Source of the DNA: a virus
Reading direction: 5' to 3' (one strand)
IMG/VR virus record: IMGVR_UViG_3300042564_000974
Span: 1 to 64,000 of that record
DNA: 64,000 nt
Positions 39,460 to 47,878 of this stretch are shown here, piece after piece. Position 1 is the stretch's first letter. Each line of letters begins with the position of its first letter. The translations under genes and the position numbers were made by a program. Below the pieces are notes generated by a model. It ran no database searches. It saw only the letters and a program-made list of their open reading frames with translations, and was not told the origin of the DNA.

Positions 39460-40820
39460 TGTGCTTCTAGGGCTTCAACTTTGGCGGAAAGTTCCTGTAC
39501 TGCTTTAACAAGGATAGAAATGACATCGTTTGTTTTCCACATCTGTGGAACAATTTCGCCATCTTCAATACCAAATTCAATAAGATTTGGTTGTACTTCT
39601 ATAATTTCATCAACAATAAAGCCATGATGAATACTGTTGTTGTATTCATATTCTTCAATTACACCGTCAGTTTCTTGAGGGATTGCTTTAAAGGTCCGTG
39701 GTGTCAGTGACTGAATGATTTCTAGTGCGTTTTCAACTGAGTTAATTTGTTCTTTGTACTTACGCAAGGATGTGTTATAAGCAACACGACCATCAGCAAG
39801 GACACGCATGTTTGCTGATGATGTTGTGGTACCAATACCAGTTAGGTAGAAGTTGCTGGAAGTTACTCGGAAAGCACCTTGAACAGTCCATGTTCCTCCA
39901 CTATTACTCCAACCAATATAATTACCACCAAATGGGTCAACATTGACAATTGCACTAAGATACCCAGCAGTAGAGGCAGAGCCAGTAATGTTGATGCCAT
40001 AGGTACCACCATCATTATAAGAAATAGAGGGTTTTCCACTGACATTGTCCCAAGCGACAGCACCTGCGGTACCCGTAATGTTGATACTGTATGTTCCACT
40101 GTTGTTGTAGACCAATGCTGGTAGACCAGTAATACCAGACCAAGCGACACTTCCTGCGGTACCAGTGACATTTCCCGTGACATTTCCCGTGACATTGCCT
40201 GCAAGGTTGGCGGTAATGGTTCCCGCACTAAAGTTTTCGCTGTAGCGAGCCAGTCTGTACCATTGACCATTTACATTGACAGACAACGGTCCTGCAAGGT
40301 TAGTACTTGGTGTCCATGATGTTGGTTGAACCCATGTATCAGCGTGATTACCACCTGTGGGTGTTGCTCCTACACGACTGAAATTAGAGCGAACAAATAC
40401 TCTTTTATCAGTAATAGCATTAGACGCAGGGGCAGAAGAGTTAATTCGCCATACAGAGGCGAGAACCACATCAGTGTCAAGGTTTACTGTGGTAGGGAAT
40501 CGGGGGTTTGTTCCTGTGTTTCCTGCAATTGCATAACAGGTGATTGTTGAGCCGCTTAGACGGGCAACGATGATGTCAAAAAAAGTAGATAACCCATATG
40601 GGGTTAAATTAACTGGTGCACCAGTGTAGGAGTAGTACGAGCCGTTAATGAGCACCTCACCAGATGCCACATTAACGGTCTCTGCACTACCTGGGGTGAT
40701 TGCCATTCCACTGACAACACCATTAACTTGCGTTCCAAGAACTTGGAAATCAAGTGAGTCTGGCTCTGCCTGATTCTGATTAAGAGCATCAGGCGTATTT
40801 GGAATTGTAAAGCCAGACAT
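39456..40820 (-). CDS. Fibre protein with S74 intramolecular chaperone domain
   Basis: A 454-aa protein. The N-terminal ~190 residues are beta-rich; a middle region has tandem NVTG/NITG turns (GNVTGNVTGNVTGTAG, GTYSINITGTAG); the C-terminal 110 residues match the peptidase S74 chaperone (SLRKYKEQINSVENALEII, HHGFIVDEIIEVQPNLIEFG, DVISILVKAVQELSAKVEAL). S74 domains fold trimeric fibres and cleave themselves off at the Ser/Lys region. It lies between coat and connector genes rather than with the other fibres, which is unusual. GAGG precedes the ATG. Confidence 0.8.
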   Translation of the reverse strand: MSGFTIPNTPDALNQNQAEPDSLDFQVLGTQVNGVVSGMAITPGSAETVNVASGEVLINGSYYSYTGAPVNLTPYGLSTFFDIIVARLSGSTITCYAIAGNTGTNPRFPTTVNLDTDVVLASVWRINSSAPASNAITDKRVFVRSNFSRVGATPTGGNHADTWVQPTSWTPSTNLAGPLSVNVNGQWYRLARYSENFSAGTITANLAGNVTGNVTGNVTGTAGSVAWSGITGLPALVYNNSGTYSINITGTAGAVAWDNVSGKPSISYNDGGTYGINITGSASTAGYLSAIVNVDPFGGNYIGWSNSGGTWTVQGAFRVTSSNFYLTGIGTTTSSANMRVLADGRVAYNTSLRKYKEQINSVENALEIIQSLTPRTFKAIPQETDGVIEEYEYNNSIHHGFIVDEIIEVQPNLIEFGIEDGEIVPQMWKTNDVISILVKAVQELSAKVEALEAQ

Positions 40821-40827
40821 TTATACC

Positions 40828-41088
40828 TCAGACTGTGTCGTAGATGTTTCCGTGATTTGCAAGGTGGTTGTAAAGGTCGGCAGGAATTGTGTAGGTCTTG
40901 CCTTCCTCAAAATCAAATACCTCCGTGCCCCAGTGCATGCGCCAAGTTCCCTTGACACGGGCCTTCTTTGTTGCTGGTGCGCCTGGTGCGACAACTTCCT
41001 TTGCAGGTGTTGCGTCAACAACGACTTCCTCAGCGACCTCAGGGGCCTCTACAAACTCTGGGTTGGTGGTGGTCTTCTTCGTAGCCAT
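40828..41088 (-). CDS. Small head-region protein with disordered N-terminus
   Basis: An 86-aa protein. The first half is Ala/Pro/Val/Glu-rich (FVEAPEVAEEVVVDATPAKE). The second half is compact (RMHWGTEVFDFEEGKTYTI, PADLYNHLANHGNIYDTV), resembling small phage head-associated proteins found downstream of coat genes. AAAGGAG precedes the ATG. Probably a decoration or connector accessory; not proven. Confidence 0.55.
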   Translation of the reverse strand: MATKKTTTNPEFVEAPEVAEEVVVDATPAKEVVAPGAPATKKARVKGTWRMHWGTEVFDFEEGKTYTIPADLYNHLANHGNIYDTV

Positions 41089-41127
41089 GGCTACTCCTTT
41101 ACTGATTGATGGACTAAAATTGTGAAA

Positions 41128-41160
41128 GGTGGGATACTAGGCTTTCGCCGTTCTCCCACC
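41128..41160 (-). terminator. Terminator-like hairpin after the coat gene
   Basis: On the minus strand, after the coat stop, GGTGGGA pairs with TCCCACC (7 bp), and inside the loop GGC-GAAA-GCC forms a small stem with a GNRA tetraloop. TTTCACAATTTT follows. It looks like a rho-independent or attenuating terminator that would raise coat protein mRNA relative to downstream genes. Confidence 0.6.
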
Positions 41161-41175
41161 CTACACTAACACTGG

Positions 41176-42252
41176 TTAGGCAGTAGGAACTGCGCCACCA
41201 AGGGTGTTGATGAGTACACGAGACTCGTGTGTAATTACACCGAAGCCCCAGATTGCGTACCAGGACAAGCCGTGCTCACGACCGAAGTCAATGACACCAC
41301 CGTCACGGAGTTCCACTGGCAATGCAATGGCCTGACCGAAGGCGTTGTCACCAATCATGATGCCTGTGTATGAGTTGCTAAGAACTGCGTCACGGATGCT
41401 CGTTGCTGGGTTGGAGTCAACGGTGCCGAGACCTGACTTGACCTGTGTGGTTTCAATGAAGACCACATCGTAGATGCGTCCGATTTCACCGAGCATGAAG
41501 TTGCCAGGTGCGGCGTACTTCGTGACTTCAATGAACTCAGGCCAGTCACGCAATGAGCGAGCCTGTGCAGGGTTTACGAAACAAACATAGGTGTCGCCAA
41601 GGCGAGGAATGTTCTGTCCAGCCAAGATTTCAACTGCGTCCTTGATGGTTGCAGGTGAGAGGTAGCCAGGAGCGCCTGAGTTACCAGCGGCTGCATACTC
41701 GTAAGGAGCACGAGGACCACGGGTAGAAGGTGCGGTGCGACCGAACACAACGCTTGGTGCTACAGCCGAGCCACCACCGAATGGTACGCCTGGCTGGTAG
41801 AGGGTGTTGCGTGCCTGGATGTCCATGGACTGTGCCATGTGACGACCAAGAAGTCGTGAAGCCGATGCCATAACATCGTCAAACGAAGCGTTGAGGAGGA
41901 GTTCGGTAACCGAAACTGCCTGACCCTGTTCCTTGACGGTGATTTGAATCTGGCTTGCAGAGAGGGCGACTGGGTTCATACGAACGCCTTCCGTCAATTC
42001 TGCACCACTTGTCTCGTTAATAGCGAGGTTGTTGTAGCGCATGAAGTTGATGGTAAGACCAGGCATGACGCCGAGTTCCGTCTTCTTAACTGCGAACTGC
42101 TCAAAGCGAAGCACGGGCATCGCCTGGAACAGGATTTCCTTTGACCAAATGGTCTGAATGGCGGGGGAGAGATACGAACCGCTGTCGTATCCAGCCGCCG
42201 AAGTTGCGCCAGCGGTAGTTACTGCACCGCCAGCAGGTGTTGGGTATGCCAT
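41176..42252 (-). CDS. Major capsid protein (N4-gp56 type)
   Basis: A 358-aa coat protein of the N4-gp56/P22-fold type: an N-terminus rich in Ala/Gly, SPAIQTIWSKEILFQAMPVL, FEQFAVKKTELGVMPGLTI, NNLAINETSGAELTEGVR, LGRHMAQSMDIQARNTLY, and the C-terminal HGLSWYAIWGFGVITHESRV. It builds the icosahedral shell, downstream of scaffold and portal. It is followed by a terminator-like hairpin. Confidence 0.9.
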   Translation of the reverse strand: MAYPTPAGGAVTTAGATSAAGYDSGSYLSPAIQTIWSKEILFQAMPVLRFEQFAVKKTELGVMPGLTINFMRYNNLAINETSGAELTEGVRMNPVALSASQIQITVKEQGQAVSVTELLLNASFDDVMASASRLLGRHMAQSMDIQARNTLYQPGVPFGGGSAVAPSVVFGRTAPSTRGPRAPYEYAAAGNSGAPGYLSPATIKDAVEILAGQNIPRLGDTYVCFVNPAQARSLRDWPEFIEVTKYAAPGNFMLGEIGRIYDVVFIETTQVKSGLGTVDSNPATSIRDAVLSNSYTGIMIGDNAFGQAIALPVELRDGGVIDFGREHGLSWYAIWGFGVITHESRVLINTLGGAVPTA

Positions 42253-42289
42253 GGGGCTTTATTCCTTCGGGTTTGTGGTTGTTGTGGGG

Positions 42290-43093
42290 TTAGAAACGGC
42301 CTCGTGGAGACCGTGCATTTAGGAGCCTGTCCCGCATCTGTGCATACTTTTCCATTGACATATTGCGGATGTCATCCGCACTTAACTGCTGGTATTCCGT
42401 CTGAGTTTCCATTGGCCCAACAGGAGGCGCCGTTACTGGTGCCCCCCGCAAACGACTCTGCGATTGCTGAGTTGCTTGCTGGATTGACTCAATAATAGCA
42501 GATGAACGCTCACGAAGTATTGAAATAGAGTTTTCAATTTCTTCAGGACTGTTTCCTGCTACCAAGTCAATAAGTTCAGGAATAATTGATTCCTGTTCCT
42601 GTTGCAGTCGTTGTGCACGATAGTGCTGAATTTCCTGCATCTGGCGTTCTTTTTCAAGCAGTGCCTCTTGTGCTTGGCGCTGTGCCTCAATCTCTGCGAG
42701 ACGACCCTGCCATTCCTGCTCTACGCTATTAATGCGCTGATTGAACTCATCTTCTTTTTTAAGAAGGAGTTCTTTTGCGCTCAATTCATCAATTTCACGC
42801 TGGCGAAGGATTTCTGCTTCCTTAGCGGCACGCTCTTCTGCTTCCTTGCGTGCGGCTTCACGCTCTTGAGAGATGATTGCCATCTGCTCTTCCATGCTCT
42901 TCACACGGGTATCAGCCTCTTCAAGACGCTTGTACATCTTGTCCTTTTCCTGCTTACGGATGTTTTCTACTTCATCCTCAGAAAAGAGTTTGCTGTTGCC
43001 CTTCTTTACTGCATCCTCTACAAATTGCTCCACCATTGGAGCATCCATAGGAACGCTGATGATGTCCCCTTCGGGACCATTGTTCTTAGCCAT
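42290..43093 (-). CDS. Scaffolding protein
   Basis: A 267-aa, strongly acidic, long coiled-coil protein. From residue ~40 it is almost continuous heptad helix (EAARKEAEERAAKEAEILRQ, RQAQEALLEKERQMQEIQ), ending in a Pro/Gln-rich tail (GPMETQTEYQQLSADD) and a basic last stretch (ARSPRGRF) that could bind the coat. Position between portal and coat, length and composition are typical of phage scaffolds. No protease motif is visible. Confidence 0.8.
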   Translation of the reverse strand: MAKNNGPEGDIISVPMDAPMVEQFVEDAVKKGNSKLFSEDEVENIRKQEKDKMYKRLEEADTRVKSMEEQMAIISQEREAARKEAEERAAKEAEILRQREIDELSAKELLLKKEDEFNQRINSVEQEWQGRLAEIEAQRQAQEALLEKERQMQEIQHYRAQRLQQEQESIIPELIDLVAGNSPEEIENSISILRERSSAIIESIQQATQQSQSRLRGAPVTAPPVGPMETQTEYQQLSADDIRNMSMEKYAQMRDRLLNARSPRGRF

Positions 43094-43147
43094 AGTATTT
43101 ACCTACCTTGTTTGTTTGGCGTATATGAACTTAATTAATAAGACTAT

Positions 43148-44836
43148 TTATTCTTCGTTAGGTACACGGCGCTGGGCGAACCTTGCTCCGTATGCCTTTG
43201 ATACAAGTTGATTAACCATCTGCTCTTCCATGGGGCCAACGACAGGACCTGGCATTGGACCGCCATCAGAAGAACCGTTTGCTGAAGACACATTAGCACC
43301 TCCAGCAGACACCGTTTCAGGACCAGTAGGTCCAGGAACCATTCCAGTTGCAAGCATTACTGCCATCTGGATTTGTGCGTTCAACATGTCAAGAGCGCCT
43401 TGGTCCATGGCGTCATCTTGCAATTCCTCAAAGATTTCATCCATCTTCTCGTTCGGGAATTCCTCACCGAGGAGACGAAGTGCACCACGCTTGGACTCAA
43501 GACCAAGGGCCATCTTGGCTTGGACCTCATTAAGTTTAATAAGTTGGTCAACAGGCAGAGGCTCAGGCCAATGCACCATTGTCTTATAAGTGTTGGGGTC
43601 AGCAGGGTCCAACTGTGTGAGTTGGTCACGCTCTGGCATTGCAGATTGTGATGGGTCATACATAAGCATTTGAGGCTCAAATACAGCCGCTGTACGAATA
43701 ATGATTTCGTTAATGCGTTCAAGACCCTTAGTGAAGTGAACTTTCTTCATGTTGAAGCGGTTCATCATCGGCTGATACTGAATAGCCAAGGCGGTACCAG
43801 AGGTGTTAGATACAGGCTGGAATTGACCAAGTGCAGTTTCAGGTACACCAGTAATTTCATGCATGGTGCGCTTGAGGAAACCAATAAACTCTAAGGCACC
43901 TGACATCTCACCACGAGATTCAAGGTTAAAGACGCTGGCGTCCTTGGGGAGACCCGCCCAAACCTTTTTAGGTCCACGCTCCAACTGCGAAGCCTTAGCA
44001 CCAGTGATGATAGTGACAGGTGCGGCGTGGTAGTTGATGATGTCAGAAACTTCAACCATCTTCTCGTTGAGTTCACGGTTCAGGGGGATGATATCCCAGA
44101 TGTCTGATTGACCCCATGGAGAAGAAGAAATTGAAGTGTTTGGAATGTGGACAATAGGAATGGTGCCCAAAGCGTTGGGATATTCGTCAACCAATTCATC
44201 ATTAATAAACTGTTGGATAGTTTCTTCAGTGAGGATTTCGGTAAAGGTATAAACCTGGCGGGTTCCTTCAGGAGAGGTACCCCAGAAGCGATACTTCAAT
44301 TTAAAACGAAGCAAGCGGTCACGGTCATGTGGGTGATACTCAGGGAAACAATGAGCAGGGTTCAAAGGAATAATACGGATGCGTCCCTCAATGGGTACAC
44401 CGATGGAGTCAACATAAGGTTCCTCGTAAGCAACCTTCACAAAACAGTCACCAGTGACCGAAGCCAACTGACCCATTTCCCACATTACATAGTGTTTGTG
44501 GTTGTGGTTTTCCCAAACCTGATGAAGGAGTCGGGGAATAATTGCGCTGTTTGCTTCTGGTGTACGGAACTGGATTCCCTTACCAAAGCAGAAGTTGGTG
44601 ATGTAGTCCGAGAATGTACGGACATAGTTCATGTAGAACTGAGACTCACCCATCTCACGGCGGTACGACCAATGATGTCCAAGATACCAAGCCCACGCAG
44701 CAGCGTAACGGTTTAGACGGGGTCCATGTACCTCAAACTCTTCGTCTGCAAGTTCAACTAAACCAAGTGGGGAAATGGCGACTGTTAAGTCGCTTGATGA
44801 TGCACGATAAGACGGTGACCAGAAGTCCATTGCCAT
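43148..44836 (-). CDS. Portal protein
   Basis: A 562-aa portal protein. Typical parts: YAAAWAWYLGHHWSYRREMG, a DYITNFCFGKGIQFRTPE region, QLASVTGDCFVKVAYEEPYV, WGQSDIWDIIPLNRELNEKM and TMHEITGVPETALGQFQPVS. The tail is Gly/Pro/Met-rich. It forms the dodecameric vertex for DNA packaging with TerL. The ATG at 44836 has GGAGGGG seven bases upstream. Confidence 0.93.
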   Translation of the reverse strand: MAMDFWSPSYRASSSDLTVAISPLGLVELADEEFEVHGPRLNRYAAAWAWYLGHHWSYRREMGESQFYMNYVRTFSDYITNFCFGKGIQFRTPEANSAIIPRLLHQVWENHNHKHYVMWEMGQLASVTGDCFVKVAYEEPYVDSIGVPIEGRIRIIPLNPAHCFPEYHPHDRDRLLRFKLKYRFWGTSPEGTRQVYTFTEILTEETIQQFINDELVDEYPNALGTIPIVHIPNTSISSSPWGQSDIWDIIPLNRELNEKMVEVSDIINYHAAPVTIITGAKASQLERGPKKVWAGLPKDASVFNLESRGEMSGALEFIGFLKRTMHEITGVPETALGQFQPVSNTSGTALAIQYQPMMNRFNMKKVHFTKGLERINEIIIRTAAVFEPQMLMYDPSQSAMPERDQLTQLDPADPNTYKTMVHWPEPLPVDQLIKLNEVQAKMALGLESKRGALRLLGEEFPNEKMDEIFEELQDDAMDQGALDMLNAQIQMAVMLATGMVPGPTGPETVSAGGANVSSANGSSDGGPMPGPVVGPMEEQMVNQLVSKAYGARFAQRRVPNEE

Positions 44837-44885
44837 AGTTCTACCCCTCCTTCCTTGTGGTGGTATGTAGTTTACACAAAATTAT

Positions 44886-45536
44886 TTAGTTTGCTTTTTC
44901 GCCAAGTTCAAGGAATGTCATTTGACCAGTGCCAGCAACTGTCTTTTTACGACCGCCTCGTGTGCGGATAACATCAGGCTCTGTAAGGTAGCCAAGAGCC
45001 ATACCCTCACCAACAGGTGTACCACTATCGGGGTACTCATCAATTGATTCTTGTGTTAGTTCTAACTTGTTGTTTTCTTTAATACCTTCAACAACTTCAG
45101 GCTTAGTGATGTTCTTTTCAAACATGTTTCGGTCAATGTTGTACAAAGCCCACTGGTCACCTTCCATTGCGGCTTTACGAGCCGCTTGTGCACCAGCAGG
45201 TGAGTCGGAGTAATTCTTTGAAACATCTAAGAAAGCCGCATCACCAATTTCTGGGTCATCAGAACTACGCCATGTTCCAAGAAACATGTCTGGAGATGAC
45301 AAAAGTTCTTTTGTTGCAGGCTGTTCACCGTATGAAATTACAGACTCTGGAGTTAACTCCGCTGTTGGTACAGGCTTCTCATAACCAGGAATTGAAACCA
45401 TTGTTCCCGTTGTAGGTTCTGCACCAGTTTTTAAGTCAACTGTGAATCCGCCACCCATGGTGCGGTCAACAACCTTCTGTGGGTCTACAGGAAAAGACCA
45501 GCCCTGCCCAACATTAAAATGTTCTCTGCGGCCCAT
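44886..45536 (-). CDS. Hypothetical head-region protein
   Basis: A 216-aa hydrophilic protein encoded upstream of the portal gene. Segments: HFNVGQGWSFPVDPQKVVD, GTMVSIPGYEKPVP, PDVIRTRGGRKKTVAGTG near the end. No domain recognised. It may be a minor head or structural protein by position. TAATG coupling to the membrane protein upstream. Confidence 0.55.
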   Translation of the reverse strand: MGRREHFNVGQGWSFPVDPQKVVDRTMGGGFTVDLKTGAEPTTGTMVSIPGYEKPVPTAELTPESVISYGEQPATKELLSSPDMFLGTWRSSDDPEIGDAAFLDVSKNYSDSPAGAQAARKAAMEGDQWALYNIDRNMFEKNITKPEVVEGIKENNKLELTQESIDEYPDSGTPVGEGMALGYLTEPDVIRTRGGRKKTVAGTGQMTFLELGEKAN

Positions 45537-45853
45537 TACTTGGCGCTCTTTGCAGGAGCCTTCTTCTTTGCTGGTGCCTTCTTAGCAGGAGCCTTCTTGA
45601 CTTCCTGCTTTGCAACTTCTTCTTGCACTTCGCTAATGATTGCAGGTGCTTCCTTTACAACCTTTGCAAGGAAAGAAGCAACTTTCTTGTCACCAACCTT
45701 GGTGCTGGCATATGCCAGTACAGCGGTGGAAGCAGTGATGATGCCAGCCTGAGCCTCAGCGTCAACATTCCACTTAACCAGTGCCCAAGCAACTGCTCCG
45801 AGAACTACACCCTTAATGGATTGGTCTGCAATTTGAGAATTCTTAATAGCCAT
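45536..45853 (-). CDS. Membrane protein with histone-H1-like Lys/Ala/Pro tail
   Basis: A 105-aa protein. Two hydrophobic segments (SIKGVVLGAVAWALVKW; IITASTAVLAYAS) suggest membrane insertion, followed by an amphipathic helix and a C-terminal tail built of KKAPAKK repeats. This combination could be a holin with a polycationic cytoplasmic tail. No ribosome site, but a perfect TATAAT six bases before the ATG marks it as a leaderless gene. Confidence 0.55.
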   Translation of the reverse strand: MAIKNSQIADQSIKGVVLGAVAWALVKWNVDAEAQAGIITASTAVLAYASTKVGDKKVASFLAKVVKEAPAIISEVQEEVAKQEVKKAPAKKAPAKKKAPAKSAK

Positions 45854-45859
45854 TTGCCA

Positions 45860-45865
45860 ATTATA
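45860..45865 (-). promoter_or_regulatory. Candidate leaderless promoter -10 (TATAAT)
   Basis: Minus-strand GTATAAT, then six bases, then the ATG at 45853. It is the perfect consensus hexamer, in the gap between two genes, without any ribosome site. This is the strongest single example of the spacing rule. Confidence 0.6.
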
Positions 45866-45872
45866 CGCTAAA

Positions 45873-46169
45873 TTATCGGTGCAGGTAGTTGATTTTCTTG
45901 ACCATGCCCATGGGAATCATAATTCCGTTTCCAGCATGGGTGTCATTAATCAGAGATACCAACTTGATGCACTCTTTGTCTTTGTGCATCAAATAACCAA
46001 CAGAGAGTGATTGGGCAGGCTTGGACTTCTGAATTTCTTCATGACCAAACCACCCAGACTCAATGTCCGATGCATCTAACCAAAGGACTTCTACCAGAGG
46101 GGGCTTGGTAGGGTTCTTCTTGGTAAATACTAAATCTACGAACTTTTTGAAATCTGGGAGGTCTGGCAT
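45873..46169 (-). CDS. Hypothetical protein, leaderless start
   Basis: A 98-aa protein: LPDFKKFVDLVFTKKNPTK, LVEVLWLDASDIESGWFGHE, YLMHKDKECIKLVSLIND, GIMIPMGMVKKINYLHR. It looks like a compact alpha/beta or beta-barrel unit. Function unknown. The ATG lacks a ribosome site of the usual kind (GAGG is only two bases away) and has GGGTAAAAT six bases upstream. Confidence 0.55.
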   Translation of the reverse strand: MPDLPDFKKFVDLVFTKKNPTKPPLVEVLWLDASDIESGWFGHEEIQKSKPAQSLSVGYLMHKDKECIKLVSLINDTHAGNGIMIPMGMVKKINYLHR

Positions 46170-46175
46170 GACCTC

Positions 46176-46181
46176 ATTTTA
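46176..46181 (-). promoter_or_regulatory. Candidate leaderless promoter -10 (TAAAAT), tandem copy
   Basis: GGGTAAAAT on the minus strand, six bases before the ATG at 46169, overlapping the stop of the phosphoesterase gene. A second GGGTAAAAT lies 13 bases further upstream (46189-46197). Confidence 0.5.
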
Positions 46182-47318
46182 CCCTAGTATTTTACCCTTG
46201 TAGAACATGGTCCCATCATGGATGGGGAGCATTTCGGGGTGGAACGGTCCGTCACCCTCTTGGTAGTGGATAATTCCAAGACCCTGTTGCCAGTCCTCCA
46301 CACAGGTAATGGGGCGACCATCAAGGTCCATCCCACCCTTGGTTGAGGGTACTGCACCATCTACACGGGCTAGACAGCCAAAGGAGATAGCCGCAATCGT
46401 CTTAGGACCATCCCAGTCACTACGGGTGCGCTCTGCCCACTCACGGCGGTGGATGTGTCCATAGACCACAGATGACTTCTCAGTAGCCAAATACTTGTGG
46501 GCAGTAGAGCCTCCAGAGGCAACCTTGGTTCCATGGATAATCTTGATGCGATTATTCAACCAGAACTGGCTGGCTGGATATCCAGCAAAATACTCCACTC
46601 CAAAGTCCTCAAAACGGCACAAGAATGGAATTGACAGCACTGGGAAAGAGTCAGGGGTATTCCCCCGCTTTAATCCAAATGCGGCTTTGGCATTATCAAT
46701 GATGTAGTTGGTAAGACGAATCTCGTGGTTACCCTCCATCCAGATGATACGAGCATAAGGAGCCGCATCCCTCAGTTGTGCACACAGTAGTGTCAGGTAA
46801 TCAATGGTTGCCTGAGTGGTAAGCGAGAACGCAGGACTCAGTCGGTACTTTGACATTTCAGGAAGGTCAGCATTGTCACCATTCAAAGCGATGATGTCAG
46901 GCTTCTCTGCCTTGATTACTGCAAGTGCGTAATCCATAGCGACAGGGTCATGGGTACTAACTAACTCACCACTGGCGTTTCGGAAAAACCCAGCCTGAAT
47001 GTCAGGGAGTACCACACACTTCTTCCAATCAGAAGTTGACTGCTTAACAGTCGTCTTTGGCATCTTGATTGCAGGACCCTGATTAACAGGATTCCATTCA
47101 GGACCATCTGCCCACTTAGGTGAAAATTGGATTGCAGAGAGGTCATGAATCTGTGCTTCTCCATCTTGGTCTTTTGTTAAAGACTGATAGAGAGAGACCC
47201 TCTTTACTGAACCAATTTCATTAATGTCAATGTTTTGGCGCTCAAGAACTTCAAGAAGTTTTCCTAGCGCTTTTGCATTATGTGATGGCGTGTTAAGGTC
47301 ATTCGCCAAATCGCTCAC
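46179..47318 (-). CDS. Calcineurin-like metallophosphoesterase
   Basis: 379 aa from a GTG at 47318 with AAGGAG seven bases upstream. The metallophosphoesterase motifs are VLPDIQAGF (D-x-Q variant of D-x-H), IALNGDNADL, IIWMEGNHEIRL and VVYGHIHRREW. Such enzymes cleave phosphodiesters in nucleic acids or nucleotides. The N-terminal ~110 residues may be a separate HTH-containing region. It overlaps the HTH gene upstream by 20 bases. Substrate unknown. Confidence 0.8.
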   Translation of the reverse strand: MSDLANDLNTPSHNAKALGKLLEVLERQNIDINEIGSVKRVSLYQSLTKDQDGEAQIHDLSAIQFSPKWADGPEWNPVNQGPAIKMPKTTVKQSTSDWKKCVVLPDIQAGFFRNASGELVSTHDPVAMDYALAVIKAEKPDIIALNGDNADLPEMSKYRLSPAFSLTTQATIDYLTLLCAQLRDAAPYARIIWMEGNHEIRLTNYIIDNAKAAFGLKRGNTPDSFPVLSIPFLCRFEDFGVEYFAGYPASQFWLNNRIKIIHGTKVASGGSTAHKYLATEKSSVVYGHIHRREWAERTRSDWDGPKTIAAISFGCLARVDGAVPSTKGGMDLDGRPITCVEDWQQGLGIIHYQEGDGPFHPEMLPIHDGTMFYKGKILG

Positions 47319-47595
47319 AGGGGCACTCCTTATTTACATGTCGTTGTACTGTTGAAACACTGATGTCATGCCCGTTTCTACGAAGCATTTTTGTCAGCCA
47401 TGTTGCACTATACGCTTTTGAACGACCTTGTCCACGGTCAGCACGAATGCGCTCAATTGCGTTATCTAGGCTTGCTTGGTCTTCAGTGTCAAGACCGTCA
47501 CTAATAATTTTTATCTTACATGCACCAGTAATAAAACTAGGTGGTGGTGCTTCAAGGTCCGCACTAAGCGAACTCTTCTTGGCTTTTTCTGTCAT
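47299..47595 (-). CDS. Small HTH-like DNA-binding protein
   Basis: A 98-aa protein with a helix-turn-helix at the C-terminus: SATWLTKMLRRNGHDISVST followed by VQRHVNKECPCERFG. The N-terminal part is a Pro-rich and acidic helix region. It could be a regulator or a small terminase-like protein; it is two kilobases downstream of TerL, so the latter is not certain. GAGGAG lies eight bases before the ATG. Confidence 0.55.
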   Translation of the reverse strand: MTEKAKKSSLSADLEAPPPSFITGACKIKIISDGLDTEDQASLDNAIERIRADRGQGRSKAYSATWLTKMLRRNGHDISVSTVQRHVNKECPCERFGE

Positions 47596-47668
47596 TCAGA
47601 AATCTCCTCACGATGAAGTTACAAACCTCGTCATGAAGGTTATCACGAACTAATGCGTGATGAAAGGG

Positions 47669-47878
47669 TTATTTTTTAAGATGCCAATCAATGTGGTCAT
47701 CTAGTCGTACAGAGACATGGTCTACAGAAGTTTGCACCTTGTCTAGACGAGTCATTACTTGACCGTGGTCCTCAGTGTTGGACTTCTTTAGTGATTTAAA
47801 TTCTTTAATTGCCACACCAAACAGTCCGCCCACTGTGGTGATACTGGCAACAATAATTGTGGCGAGTGCTGGGTCCAT
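47669..47878 (-). CDS. Small membrane-anchored coiled-coil protein
   Basis: A 69-aa protein. One N-terminal transmembrane helix (LATIIVASITTVGGLFGVAI) is followed by a charged coiled coil (VMTRLDKVQTSVDHVSVRL). The layout recalls XhlA-like hemolysin/holin-associated proteins, but with the membrane helix first. A role in lysis is possible. TAATG junction to the preceding gene. Confidence 0.55.
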   Translation of the reverse strand: MDPALATIIVASITTVGGLFGVAIKEFKSLKKSNTEDHGQVMTRLDKVQTSVDHVSVRLDDHIDWHLKK

